Positions 12,352-23,969 of a DNA stretch of 64,000 nucleotides are shown here, one piece after another. The notes under the pieces are model-generated. The model worked only from the letters and a program-made list of their open reading frames with translations. It had not been told where the DNA came from and made no database searches. Every line of letters begins with the position of its first letter. Positions within the stretch are counted from its first letter, which is position 1. The DNA lies in the NCBI GenBank assembly GCA_016748015.1, contig JAAOMT010000187.1:46448-110447 (forward strand). Reading direction: 5' to 3'. This DNA is from Geosiphon pyriformis. Lineage: Eukaryota > Glomeromycota > Glomeromycetes > Archaeosporales > Geosiphonaceae. The position numbers and the translations under genes are program-made.

Positions 12352-15300
12352 AATTTTTTCTTTAAGACTGAGCTCTATTAAAATCCAATTACTATTTATA
12401 ATTTTTAAATAATAATCTAAGATTATTTATGTAATTTGTTTTAAAAATTGTTAAAATTTTAGTTTTATAAGTTTTTTAATATATTGAATTTTTATTGGTT
12501 AAAGTATTTGGTTTTATAAAACATTTTTACAAATATTAAATAGATTATTAAATCTAAAAACTGCTCTGAGTTTGTATTATGTATTTGTTAGTCTAATTGT
12601 TGTCTTAAATTTGTGGTGTATTTGTTTTTGTATGATTTTAAGAATAAAATTAGTTGCTTGAATTCTAATTTCTGTTGGTACAGTGTTTTTTTAATTTGAA
12701 ATATTAGTAAATAAGAGTATATTTATTGCTTTTGTTAAGATACAATTAAAGTTTTTGTTGTATTATGGCATTTAGAAAAATATTAATAAAAATAAACAAT
12801 AAATTTTTTTTTAAAACTTGCTTTAAAAAGTTCTGGTAATTTTTAGAATAACTTCTTGTATTTTTTTTATAAAAGTAATAAATATAAAAACTGTTTACTA
12901 TTAGAACTGTAGTTTTTTTCTAAGTATAATTAATTTAATTTTTATTAATTATTATAAATAAATTTAGAAGTGTTTTTAAAACCAACATTAATTTTTGGAA
13001 TATTTGTTAAAATGTTTTAGAAAATGATTATTATAAATTATAAACATAAAAATAAAATTTAGAAATGAATAAAAAAAGAAAAAAATAATTAAAAAATAAT
13101 TATTTTTATTATATAAGTTTTTATATATTTTTAATTTTAAATGTTTTTTTGATAATTATTTTGTTTTTAATGTTTTTTATTTTTGAAAAAATATTAAAAC
13201 CAATAACTAAATTAAATATTCAAGTATATTTATTGTTTTATTACAATTATTGGTTTTAAATTTTAGAGAATATTTTTATAATTAATTAAAGAAAAATATA
13301 TATTAATTTGTAGAATTAATAATTTAGAATTGGTTTTAAAATAATAATGTTTCAATTAATTTTCATGTGTAAATTTTGCTAAAATCTTGTTATTTAATCT
13401 TAATTTATATGATTTATTGTCTAAAACTTTATAAATATAAAATGATCTATTTTATTTATAATTAAATTTTCTATTTTATTGTTTTTTAGCTTTAATTTTA
13501 TATAAAAAAACTTTGTTTTTAATTTTAAATTTGTTGGTGATAAATAATAATTTGTTATTATATTATTTTTTTTGTTAAGCTTAAAAGTATTTAATATAAG
13601 TGGCTGCAATTTATTGTTTTCTTTTTAATATATTAAAAAGAATATAAACTTTTCTTTTATAATTAGTTGTACTAAATATGTTTTTATGATAAAATTTATT
13701 AGTAATATTACTGTTTTTCTATAGATCAAATCAAATAATATGTTTTATGGTATTTTGTTTTAGTGTTCTGTATACTAGTAGTATTAATAAAATAAAAATA
13801 TTCTATTCTTGTTCAAATTGGTTAAAACTTTGGCTAATAATTTACATAATATTTAGTTGAATTGTTCTATCAAGTTATTTGTTTATAAATAATAAGATAA
13901 CAATAAAAGTTACTTAATATTAAATTATTCACAAATTTTTTTATAAAATTGTTTACAAAATGTGTTTTTTAATTGAATAAAAATTCAATTGAACATTTAT
14001 ATCTACAAATAATATTTTTATAAATAAAATTTGTAATTGTTTTTGCATTGGTTTTTTGAATAGTTCTGGCTTTAAACTATTTGATAAAATAATCTATTGT
14101 AATTACAATATAACAATTTTCTTAATTGATAATAAAAAATGGTCTGATTAAATTGATATTAACTTTATTAAAAAGTTGTTCAACTTTAATTGGGTTTAAA
14201 GATTTAGTAATGTGAGGTTTTTTTTTTAACAACTATTATAAAATTTTATATATTGTCAAATGTTTTTTTACATGTAAAACCAAAAATAATGTTCAAGTAT
14301 TTTTTGGATTATATTATTTTTTCTTAAATATGCTAATAAAAAATCTATATACATGTTATATAAAATTTGTTTTGTTATACTAATTTGAATAAATTATTTA
14401 AGTTTTGGTAATTTTAATAATAAATTTTGTTGTAATGTAGAAAATATTGTTTTGTTTAATGTTATAATTAGTGTTTTTTAGCTAAAAACCAATTTTTTGA
14501 AATAGTAAGAGTCTTTAAATAATTTTTAATATTGTTGTAATTTTTAAGATCTATTGTTTATTAATTATTGTTGTTGAGTTAATAAATTATTAATGTTAAT
14601 TTTAATTTTGTCTTATTTTTGAAAAGCTATTTATATTGTTGTGTAATTTTTTTGGTTTATAATAAACAATATATTTATAATTAGTAAAAAAATTAGTTTA
14701 TTATATTTGTTTTGTATTTAATTCAAATTTTTTTTTATTAAGTTATTTGAGGCCAATATTATTAGTAATAATATTGAATTTTTTTCTATTTTAGAGGTAT
14801 TGTTAAAAATGTTTAAAAGCTGAAATAATAACTGTTGTTTCTAATTTAATAAAGCTATATTTAAGTTTTGTTAGTTTAAAAATTTTATTAGTATAGATAA
14901 TTATTTACTTATTGTTATTATTATTTAATTATAATAAGATAATATCAAATACTATATAAAAAGCATTAATAACTAATTAAAATTGTTTGTTAAAGTTTGA
15001 ATAAACAAAAAATTAAAGCTATTGTTAATTTTTCTTTAAAAGTATTAAAGATTTTTTGTTGTGCTAAAGTCTATTAATATTTTACATTTTTGTTAATTAA
15101 ATAGTTAAAAAATTTGGTAATTTCAGAAAATTTTTTGATGAATTTCTAATAGTAAAAAACTAATTCAATAAATTTTTCTTAATTTAATAATATTTAAAAA
15201 ACTTTGAAATTTTTTACAATATCAATTGTTTTTAAGTTAAATAAGACTTCATTTTTATTAATAATATGTTTAAGAAAAATTAAATTTGTTTTTTCAAAAT

Positions 15301-15553
15301 AATATTTTTAATGTTTAATTTTAATCTTGCTTTTCATAATTTTTAAAATACTTTTTGTAAATAGACTAAATAAGCTTTAAAAGTTAGAAAAGAGATATTA
15401 ATATTATTAAGATAAATAACTACTGACTATTATAAAAGTTTTTTATAAACAATATTTATAAGTTATTAGAATATTGCTTATATTGCAAAGTTTAAAAGAC
15501 ATTATATTAAATTTATAGGTTTTTTCTTAAGTAATAAAGCTGTTTTAAAACAG
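12352..15553 (-). mobile_element. Decayed Ty3-like element body (integrase, RNase H, RT)
   Basis: This AT-only minus-strand remnant can be read by alignment to fresher elements. 13,960-14,110 parallels 31,310-31,460 (integrase core). 15,060-15,553 parallels 32,520-32,890 (RT around the catalytic YLDD segment). The remnant breaks off within RT at 15,553, and the missing RT portion resumes at 45,357, so about 29.8 kb has been inserted here. No frame longer than about 60 codons is left. The frame at 13,421-13,609 is not a gene. Confidence 0.6.
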
Positions 15554-16299
15554 TATTATATATAGAAAAAAACAAAAATAAATAAATTATAAAAATACAA
15601 AATAAAAAAAACACATAATATTAAAATAACTAATTAGAAATAAGAATAAAAAAATTTTTTTAGAAAATTTTAGATCTTTTAAGAAATCATGAATTTTTCA
15701 AAAAATCCTAAATTTTTTAGGAAATTTAATAAAAAAAAGTAAAAATCTTGTATAATAGAAAATATGTATATATAATAATAATATTAAAAATAAAAAGACA
15801 AACAAGTAATTAGAAATAAGTTTTTAGCAATTAATAGTTAACAACAAATATTTAGAAAATACTTTTTTTTTTAAAAGTTAATTTTTTATATTTTGAAATA
15901 AAATTATTTAAATATCAAATAAAATTATTATTTATTATCTAATTTATATTATTCTTTCTATTGGATTAAAATTGTTATTTTTTAATTCTATTAGCAATTT
16001 ATGTTGATAATATTTACTTAACTATATTAAACCAATAATTTTTAATTATAGCTATTAATAGAATATTAATTTTTTATTTCTTTTTTATATTTTTTATATT
16101 TTTTACTAATTAATTAAAGAATTAAGTACTAAGATATTAAGATCAAAAATAGTTTAGTAAAAAATCTGTAAAACAAAAATGATAAACTTAAAAAAAAAAT
16201 AGTTTATTAAAAAAGCACAATTGTCAAATTAAACCAGTTTTTATGCTAAAAAAAAAAATTTAAAAAGAAATTATAATTAAATTTCTGTTTATTATACAA
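15554..16299 (+). repeat. Decayed LTR, left part (interrupted by LINE)
   Basis: This aligns in the forward direction with the intact solo LTR at 43,668-44,530. It starts TATTATATATAGAA where the intact copy has TGTTATTCATAGAA, keeps a decayed AATTTT-rich version of the GAATTCC array at 15,650-15,750, and stops at ATTATACAA (16,291-16,299). The rest of the LTR is at 45,228-45,356. Confidence 0.65.
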
Positions 16300-16396
16300 T
16301 CAAGTTTGCTAAAAATACTTTTTTTTATTAATCTTTTAGCCACAACAAGAGAATAAATTTCTTGAAGTTTTAATTAAATTTTTTTTTTCTCTTTTT

Positions 16397-18156
16397 GTGT
16401 CTCCTCTAATTATTTTTTCTAACTTACCTCTTTTTATTGCAATAAATCCAATAAGTGCTTTTGCTGATGGTTTTAGTTCAGGTTCAGCTGGTTTGAAGAT
16501 CTGCTCAAGTGCAAAGAAAAAATGTGTAAAGAGTGTTTATTCTTATAGTGTGTCTTATAAAAAACTAAAAAAGTCTGTTGTAAATATTAGTGTGATTAAT
16601 TTATCTGCTAGCCCTTTAAATTTTGATAATGTTAATGTCTTTAGTGGAAAGTTTGTGATGTTGTAGGGTAGTAAAATTGGCAGCAAAACCAGTAGTATCA
16701 GTGATTTTTCAGATGTAGAAAATATAAAAAATTTGGTTGCCAAGAAAACAAACTATGCTAATTTAGATAATTTAGTAATTAATAATATTATGGACAATAT
16801 TATACTGCAGAAAACTTACACTTGTATATATGTGTTAGAACAATCTTCAAAAGCTCTTGTGTTTGTGAATTTGAGTGATGACAATGACATTTTAATGTTT
16901 CTGTTATTTAAGTTTGATGGTTTTAAACAGCTTTTATTGACCAGATTATGTGTTTTGAAAAAATAAAGTTTTAATTTGGCAAAGTTGTTTACATTGAATA
17001 TTGAGTTTTTTGCCATTCCTGACAAAACTTTGGGTGATAAATTAATGTGTGTTAAAAAAATTTTTTATTGTGTAGATGGTTTTGAGGAAGCATCTATTTT
17101 CTCTAAATTTCTAAAGATAATTAGATTTTTTTTAATATCTGAACTAAGTTTGAAAAAGACTAAGAAAATGGCTGTTAGTAAGAAGATTTTGGTTAATAAT
17201 AATGTCAAAAAGATAAACAACCACTTGAATTAGGAAGTGATAATTAAAGAAATTTTTGTTGATTTTTCAAAATTGGCTGTGGAATCAGTTTTTTTTAAGT
17301 TTGATAAGATCTTGTCAATCAAAATATAATTAATTGGTCTTTGACAAAAGATTTTAGTGGAATATAAATTATTTGAGATAGCTGATTTAGTTACAGCTAG
17401 ATAGTCTGTGCTTATGAGAAAGAACTCTGTTTATGTGGCAAAAGTAATTAGTAATAAACATACATGAATATTCAAGAATTAACATTAGGCTTTGTTGTAT
17501 ATTTTGCCTATTGAAACTACAGCTTATGACTTTTTTAATTTGTTGGATTCTTATAATAAGAAAACATGCTTTATTGGCCATAATCCGAATTTATATGTAC
17601 ATAATAAATGCACTGTGGTTTGTTTTTTTGATGAGACATTCAAGATAGCTGCTATTGATTCTGTTCTAATTTTCAAGAGTGTGAATTTGTGCTGAGCTGG
17701 TCTTTCCTTGGTATGTTGTGCTCTGTATAAACAATTTAGTCATGTTTCTGGTGTGTGTTTAATAGATAGAAATCTTGGTGCTTGTGATAAGCAAGTAGTA
17801 ACTTCTCAAGATCAAATTTGTTTAGCCAACATATATAAAAAGAAGCAGACACCAATTGTTCATTCAGTTTTTTTTGGCAGCAAATCTTGGGCTCAGGTGG
17901 TTTTGTTTGCTACTTTTTTTGGTAGTAGTTTAGAGTCAGATTCTGGTTCTGGTTTTTACTTTTCTAGTGGCCTGTATGTTAAAGAAAATTTGTCAATTGT
18001 TTATGATAATTCATTTATTGTTGATTGTCTTGCTTCTTTAGAGTGTTCTTTAGAACTTTTGGCTAATCAGATATCAAATATTATGTAAAAACTAAATAAT
18101 ATGGAGCTGGTGTTTCTGGTGTCTGTTTTTTATGTTGTATTTTTAGTTGTTCCTGT
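16397..18156 (+). pseudogene. LINE ORF1 (gag-like RNA-binding protein), broken, 5' piece
   Basis: Fragments of a single reading direction cover 16,397-16,660, 16,733-16,966, 16,976-17,233, 17,492-17,695 and 17,708-18,088. Several breaks are TAG where Trp is expected, for example after INNHLN near 17,230 and before SVLMRKNSV near 17,402. 16,976-17,233 holds an RRM-like segment, 17,492-17,690 a second one, and 17,708-17,800 a degenerate CCHC knuckle (two Cys at CCALYKQFSHVSGVC). The last part is Ser-rich with a heptad-like end, LASLECSLELLANQ. By family knowledge this protein coats the LINE RNA. The frame is cut at 18,156 by the Ty3-like insertion and continues at 28,316. Confidence 0.7.
18153..18156. 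repeat. Target-site duplication CTGT (left)
   Basis: CTGT directly precedes the LTR start and is repeated at 28,316-28,319 directly after the second LTR, as expected of a 4-bp integration duplication. Confidence 0.75.
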
Positions 18157-19022
18157 TGTTACTCATAAAAAGAAAACAGATATAGAAAATAGCAGACCAA
18201 TAAGAGAATAGTATTTAGCATGTGAGCACATTGCTCAACAATGTGGAGCAATATTAGAAATCATGACACATTGCTCAGCAATGTGGAGCAATGTCAGAAA
18301 ACATGGCACATTGCTCAACAATATGGAGCAATATTAGAAAATTAGAGCACATCGCTCAGCAATATGAGTATTGCTCAAGAAATTATAGCACATTGCTTGG
18401 AAATGTAAGCGATCTCATAGAACATTAATCATGTATATATAGCAGTAGTATTAAAAGTAGAAAAAATAAGAATCCTTTAGTTAGAAATCTCCCATTTACA
18501 AATATTGAATAAATAAATTATTTACCATCCAAATCCACTTTTTACTATCAACACTCCATGTTGATAGCAATTGATACCTAACCACACTGGAACAATAGCT
18601 CTTAATCATGGCTATTGACAGATATTAACTTGTGTATTGCCTTGGCTCATTTCTTTATGTCATTTTTTTTATTTTCTTGTCTTAATTGTTGTTATTACTA
18701 ACTCTATTGAGGATTAATGCGCAGAGTACTGACATCAAGATATAGCACTAATAAAAGACCCAAAAATAAGAGTAGAATACTCAATTGAGGTTAGCTTACC
18801 AGAAGAAATACCAGCCATCATGCTAAGAAAAAAATTGACAAAACTGTGGTTTTGGGAAGCTATGGATAAAACTATTACCACTGAATCTCTGTCCATTATA
18901 CAAAAGACTCAACCAAAACCTTCAGATAAACACACTTTTAGATTGCCATCATCGACAATAGCCTTAAGCACCAAATTATGGATTTGTTATTTACTCCAAC
19001 AACCAAGTAAACACTTGTAATA
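18157..19022 (+). repeat. 5' LTR of Ty3-like copy 1
   Basis: It begins TGTTACTC and ends GTAATA, where the 3' LTR has the canonical AACA (a C-to-T change). The upstream part holds a tandem array of the palindrome CATTGCTCAGCAATG and variants (18,222-18,410). A likely TATA box, TATATATAG, is at 18,434-18,442, and AATAAATAAATT follows near 18,508. The 66-codon frame at 18,820-19,020 is not kept in the other family copies and is probably chance. Confidence 0.9.
18434..18442 (+). promoter_or_regulatory. Probable TATA box of LTR promoter
   Basis: TATATATAG sits just downstream of the palindrome array, and the same sequence occupies the same place in the other LTRs of the family (reverse complement near 29,541-29,549 and 39,559-39,567). 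It is placed as in other LTR promoters; the start site is not known. Confidence 0.5.
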
Positions 19023-19024
19023 TT

Positions 19025-19042
19025 TGGTGCTCCCTGTGAGGT
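19025..19042 (+). other. Primer-binding site
   Basis: TGGTGCTCCCTGTGAGGT begins two bases after the 5' LTR with TGG, the complement of a tRNA CCA end. The identical 18 bases occur in the unrelated third element (complement at 53,295-53,312), and a two-mismatch relative is at 38,944-38,960. I could not assign the primer tRNA. Confidence 0.75.
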
Positions 19043-19082
19043 ATAATCTTACAGAGAACCAGTACCAACAAATAAATCAACA

Positions 19083-20908
19083 GTGGCAGAATCAAAAAGT
19101 ATAGGAGCAAACCATTTAGGATTCGTGAAATCTTTATTTCAACACTACTGTCAACACTTGGGATTGAACCACAATCAGATATCAGCAGAATCAGTCTTCA
19201 ATTTCTATGTCAACAAAAGAATTGCCTATTTGTTAGGAACATTAGTAAACACTGAATTAGCAAGAAAAACTTTTTACCACAAATTAATTCAAAACACCAG
19301 CTTACCAACAAATTATAATTTTGCATCCATCATCACTGAGATTAATAAAGAAATTAAACATCACACACAACAAAGATACCCAATCACTTATGCCAGTAAA
19401 GACAAAAAAAAATTACAAACACTGGCAGTAACATCTCAATAGATCCAACCACCCACTTGGAAGAAACACAGAATTGAATCATCTACAAATCCATCATATT
19501 ATTATACTCCTGAAAGTGTTATCAATATCACATTAGCAGGTGCATTTACATCAAATGCAACATCAACATTTAGACGATTTCCATTTCAAAGTAAACAAAA
19601 GAAAGAAGATCTATTAGGACCATATAGCACATACTTCAAAGAATTCAAATCGAGATCACCAACACCATCAGAAATTCAATCACCACCACTTCAACCAGAT
19701 TTCGGAATTACTGATCTGTGGGAACCAACCAAATCAGAAAAAGAACAAGAAAAAGAAGAGGAAAAAGAATCTGAAGATCAAGAATTCACTTATCAGAACC
19801 TGATTACTAAGAACCTGGATATAGAAATCCCGAATTTTTAGATTCAACAAGATCAAAATCTAGAAAATCCAGAAATCAAAACTCTGCCAAATCAGAATAA
19901 CCAAAACCCTGACTTAATTAATCAACAAAACTTATCTTCAAATATTGTCATCAATCAGCCACCAATTGAACCGATTATTAAACTAATTTAACAGCAGCAA
20001 ATACCTCTTTAACAGCCACCACTACAGCAACTTATCCAGCAACCAGTTTAGCAACTACAACAACTGCTTTAACCACCAATACAACAACAGCAACCAATTG
20101 TGCCAATGGCTTTTGCACCAATCGCAAAACTTGAAAAGTTTACCAGTAAAAAAGACGATGCCCAGGCATGGATCAATGACATCACCAAAGCCATTACTGC
20201 AAACAATTGAGATGATGCAAAAAAAATGCAAGTCATCTCATATTTCCTAAAGGATACTGTCAACTCATGGTATCATAGCTTGGCCTAGAAACCCCAAAAT
20301 TTTAATGTATTTAAAATAGAATTCCTAAGATATTTCAGTAATAATAACAGCATTAACCACCTGGCAAGTACTTTTACCACTCTAAAACAAGAGGACACAG
20401 AAGCAGTCACCATCTACTTGGGACACTTCCACAGAAATCTGTACCAAATTCAAGCTATTCAAGCTGATTACTTTACAGTGCCACAAATCTTAAATCAGTT
20501 CATTAGAGACTTACACAGCAGCATTCTCTAATAAGTATGTCCAATGTATCTGGTAGATCTTCCTACTGCAGTCACTCAGGCAAAAGATTTTGAAGCTGCT
20601 GAGTTAGAAGCCAACCACACCCAAGCTGTAAATTTAGTAATGAATGGATCATCTGACTTGGATTCTAAACTGAAACAATTTAGTAATTCCATTAATCAGA
20701 AATTAGAGAGATACTTAGCTGACAATTGCCCAATTTATTAGTCTTCTCCACAACATAATAATCAGAGAAATGTGAATTGTTTCCAAAATCAGTCATGTCT
20801 ATCATCATCAACAAATCAGCTGTGGCAACAAGAAACACAAATTTGCCACAACTGTGGTAAACAAGGTCATCTTAGAGCCGATTGCTGTGCTTATAGTAAC
20901 CCATGATC
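19083..20908 (+). pseudogene. Gag of Ty3-like copy 1, broken
   Basis: The frame enters at GTG GCA GAA (19,083); the sister element also has GTG there, and the frame is open further upstream, so the true start is unclear. The N-terminal ~120 residues (19,083-19,442) are a distinctive domain I do not recognise. An acidic and Gln-rich linker follows, then a retrotransposon capsid-type domain at about 20,120-20,520 containing DDAQAWINDITKAI and VNSWYHSLA. The C-terminal zinc knuckle CHNCGKQGHLRADC is at 20,844-20,885. TAG and TGA stops fall where Gln, Trp or Arg are expected, for example at 19,441, 20,208 and 20,288. This protein would package the element RNA. Confidence 0.75.
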
Positions 20909-21382
20909 GGGAAATCAATATTGGAATCCCAATCGCTGGTTCCCAACTCCGAATTATTACTTGAATCAAAATCAATATCAATCTACTTACCTGTCAATGA
21001 TGCCACTGTCAATCTATCAAACACTGATATATCAACCTCAAATATATCAATCACAGCCACTTGTAATATATTAACCACAGCCACAAATAATCTATCAATC
21101 ACAACAAACAATTCAAACACCACCACAAAACCCAGCTATGATAACATCCAGAAACCCCAGATCCAGAGTAACCCAAAACTGGAGATCGGCAATGGTGGTT
21201 CACCAACCAATCCCCAATTCAACAAATCAATCATCAGGATTATACCAGTGGAGTTCAGGAACCAGATATAACCAAAACCCAAGTTCCCAGAACTATTTAA
21301 GTCTTCTGATTACCCCAGAAAATACTGCATTCAGCAAACAGGAAACCAACTAGAAGCCACTTACTTGCAACATTCTACCAGC

Positions 21383-21980
21383 TGCCAGCACTGAAGATGA
21401 ATTACTTGCTGCCATATTCCCATTTGAACTTGAGAAAATTATGTCAGTTCTATTGTTCAGTGGAGTCATTTTGAACACCAAACCAATAACTGCGATGTAT
21501 ACTGATGCTAAAGTCGATGGTCAATATATCAAACTGATCTTGGATAGTGGATTAGCTAGCAGCATCATCACCAAATAATTCATGGATCAATTAGGTTGCC
21601 AAGTTAACAGAGCTGCCAGTGCAAGAATTATCACAGCTGATAAAGCAACCAAAACTCTTATTGGTGAGATTGACAACTTTCTGTTTGAAGTCAATGGCAT
21701 TATAGTCCCTATTAAAGTTTTGGTGATGGAAGCCACTTAATACTAAGCACTAGTTGATAATGACTGGCTCACTAAAACAAACGCCATATTTGATTGGACA
21801 ACACAAGAGCTCCAACTCAGCCAAAATGGTCGGCATACATATGTACCAGCCACGTGTGGCCATTTTAAGACCATCAACACACCAGCACCACTCATCGAGT
21901 TTAAGAAAGAAGAGAAAAAACCTATCTGGGAAGCCTATCAAATCTCATGGGCTGACGACGACCACAACAAACTACTGCCA
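21383..21980 (+). pseudogene. Aspartic protease of Ty3-like copy 1, broken
   Basis: The active-site triad is seen as LILDSGLASSIITK around 21,535-21,576 (Asp-Ser-Gly). Upstream is a linker ending in TAMYTDAKVDGQYIK. Downstream, NDWLTKTNAIFDW resembles the conserved C-terminal strand of Ty3-type proteases. TAA codons interrupt the frame near 21,577 and 21,738. The protease would release Gag and Pol products. Confidence 0.65.
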
Positions 21981-22238
21981 ATACTTTTCTGGGACAACAA
22001 TGATAATGAAAAAAGAAAACAAAGAAAAAAACATATCTGCAGAACCACCATCAATGCTTGGACTGATGACAACCAAAGTGAGTTGCTACCAACAATAAGC
22101 TGGAAGAAAAAAGGGAAAGGAAAAAAAAAAGAAGAAAATGTATTTGGAGAAATCAAATTAACAGAAAACACAACCAAAGGATAGACAAGCTCATATTTTG
22201 TTTGCCAGCTACCACAGCCACCATTTATTCTACTTAAA

Positions 22239-22860
22239 TGCAAAGACTGTGGAAAGAAACTCTCGTCCATGGGAGCATGGATTGCACCAAATGAAGACCA
22301 CTGGACATGAACACATTATTACTGCAAACTGTGTTATCGCAAATGCTACGGATATCCAAAGTGCCAAGACAAGTGAGACAACAAACCATGTCTTACTTGT
22401 GGTGAACAGCTACTCGACAAAGGGATGTGAAATGACATTCCTGGTCGAGGAGAAACATGCAACATTTCATGCCAGTACACGATTCTCATTAGTGATTAGG
22501 TGAGTCATGGCATGCCCATAATAGCAGCTTGGCATAGAACAATTAACTGATTGGATGGCTATTCACATAATGAGGACAAGATCTAGCAAATAGCAAATGC
22601 CAAAGTCCAAGGAGTTATGCCCAATAAAATTCTGGAAATTAAAAACAACTTGCCTAAACAAGTTGACATCATTCTTATTCTAAATCCAGACATCTTTCTC
22701 AACATAAAATTCAACCCAGAAGACTTCCATGAGCATTACCAAAACTTGGCACCTACAAGAGAGGAGCAGAAGCAGTAATTAGCACAGCTAAACACTCAAC
22801 TATGTGACCACTGTTTGATCCTATGTGACTTTCAATATTGTAATGAGTGTGATCTCATTT
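22239..22860 (+). pseudogene. Cysteine-rich module between protease and dUTPase
   Basis: The first cluster reads CKDCGKK (22,239-22,259), YYCKLCYRKCYGYPKC (~22,316-22,363) and KPCLTCGE (~22,384-22,407). Five CxxC-like pairs suggest zinc binding. A second cluster near 22,800-22,860 contains CDHC, then QYCNECD. The sister element on the minus strand (35,200-35,900) keeps the same spacing and most Cys (VCIDCNKK, FYCHPCIIECFG, KPCLACGE), so the module belongs to the family and is not chance. I do not recognise a named domain. Stops occur between the clusters. Confidence 0.6.
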
Positions 22861-23030
22861 ACAATCCACCAATCCACATGATTTACATGATCCCAGAAAA
22901 AAAAGAACCAATCAGCAGCTGCACATTGAAATTGGAATCAATTTTCAATCCTGATTTAAACTCCAACAATGATGACAATGAAAACACTAGTTCCAGTTCC
23001 ATTTAATATGGCAACAAAGATAACAGCAAT

Positions 23031-23894
23031 TTGGACTCAGATCCAAACTCCAAAACATTTATAGCACTCTCTGATCTCACCAAAGAGCAAGAACTAAAGT
23101 GGTTCAGTAACAATAATGAAGGTATTATGCCAGAGTGTACACATGATACTGATGCAGGGTTTGATTTAAGATATCCTAAAAAAGATGCTATCAAATTAGA
23201 ACCACATTTGCATACTTGCATTGATTTGAAAATAGCACTGGAAATTTTAGCAACCACAATGGTTCAATTAACATCAAAGAGTAGTCTAGCAAAAAGAAGA
23301 ATCAACATCAGAGGAGGAATAATTGACACAGGATATGTGAGAAATATCATTGCTATACTACAAAACAATTCAGAAAAAGCCTATGTAATAGAGCCAAATG
23401 AAAAGATAGCGCAAGCAATATTCTTGCCTCTGGTCAAAATAGCTCAGTTAGTGTCAATGGGAAACAGAAAAGAATTAGGAATCACAGCTAGAGAGATACA
23501 GGAATTTGGATCAATGGATAGAGTAAATATACCAGTTAATATGGTGGAAGAAGAAATTATTGACAAGAGAGAAATTATCTCCACTGGTCAACCAATTTTC
23601 ATTCCACCATATGACCAATATATAGTAATCATAGAAAGGAAAGTGAAGGATCAGAACCAGATTTTTGAAGCAGAAGCAGCATGTTGTGAATCAGAAGAAA
23701 TTGAACTCATTAATTTCCACATACCAGCCAGAAACTATAGCCACATCAAAATTCTTATTTACAATAACACTGGAAAGGTTATAGAAATACCAAAAAGAAC
23801 CATCATAGGACATTTAACTACTAAAATAGAGGACCAACCACCAAACTCTGTTCCAGACTTTCTACAGCTTTGTGGATATGTTAATATCACATAA
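23031..23894 (+). CDS. Retrotransposon-borne dUTPase with C-terminal extension
   Basis: This uninterrupted 287-residue frame is the longest in the window. The dUTPase motifs are in order: 1, THDTDAGFDLRYP; 2, TSKSSLAKRRI; 3, GGIIDTGYVRNI (catalytic Asp and the base-stacking Tyr kept); 4, EKIAQAIFLPL; 5, REIQEFGSMDRV (a weakened form of the glycine-rich arm). By family knowledge the trimeric enzyme hydrolyses dUTP to dUMP and pyrophosphate, limiting uracil in newly made DNA. The first 35 residues and about 110 residues after motif 5 are extra; the tail, with IEIPKRTIIGHLTT, leads toward the RT. The first in-frame codon is preceded by an upstream TAA at 23,004, so the domain was probably part of a polyprotein. 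Whether it is expressed alone is unknown. Confidence 0.8.
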   Translation: MDSDPNSKTFIALSDLTKEQELKWFSNNNEGIMPECTHDTDAGFDLRYPKKDAIKLEPHLHTCIDLKIALEILATTMVQLTSKSSLAKRRINIRGGIIDTGYVRNIIAILQNNSEKAYVIEPNEKIAQAIFLPLVKIAQLVSMGNRKELGITAREIQEFGSMDRVNIPVNMVEEEIIDKREIISTGQPIFIPPYDQYIVIIERKVKDQNQIFEAEAACCESEEIELINFHIPARNYSHIKILIYNNTGKVIEIPKRTIIGHLTTKIEDQPPNSVPDFLQLCGYVNIT

Positions 23895-23969
23895 CAAACA
23901 ATATATGGACAAAATAAATATTATTTGCTCCAACCAGAACAATTGGAACAAATGAACATAGAGAATCTA

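Noticed and set aside
13421-13609. 62-codon Lys/Asn-rich minus-strand frame
   Set aside because: AT-only DNA in a decayed element, with no similarity to the expected protein.
18220-18420. CRISPR-like array of ~40-base repeats
   Set aside because: Repeats are adjacent and palindromic without unique spacers, occur within LTRs of a eukaryotic retroelement and are copied in all four LTRs.
18820-19020. 66-codon frame in the LTR (and 79 codons at 28,074)
   Set aside because: It is not kept as a frame in the LTRs of copy 2; codon changes between copies are not biased to silent positions, so it is probably chance in a conserved LTR sequence.
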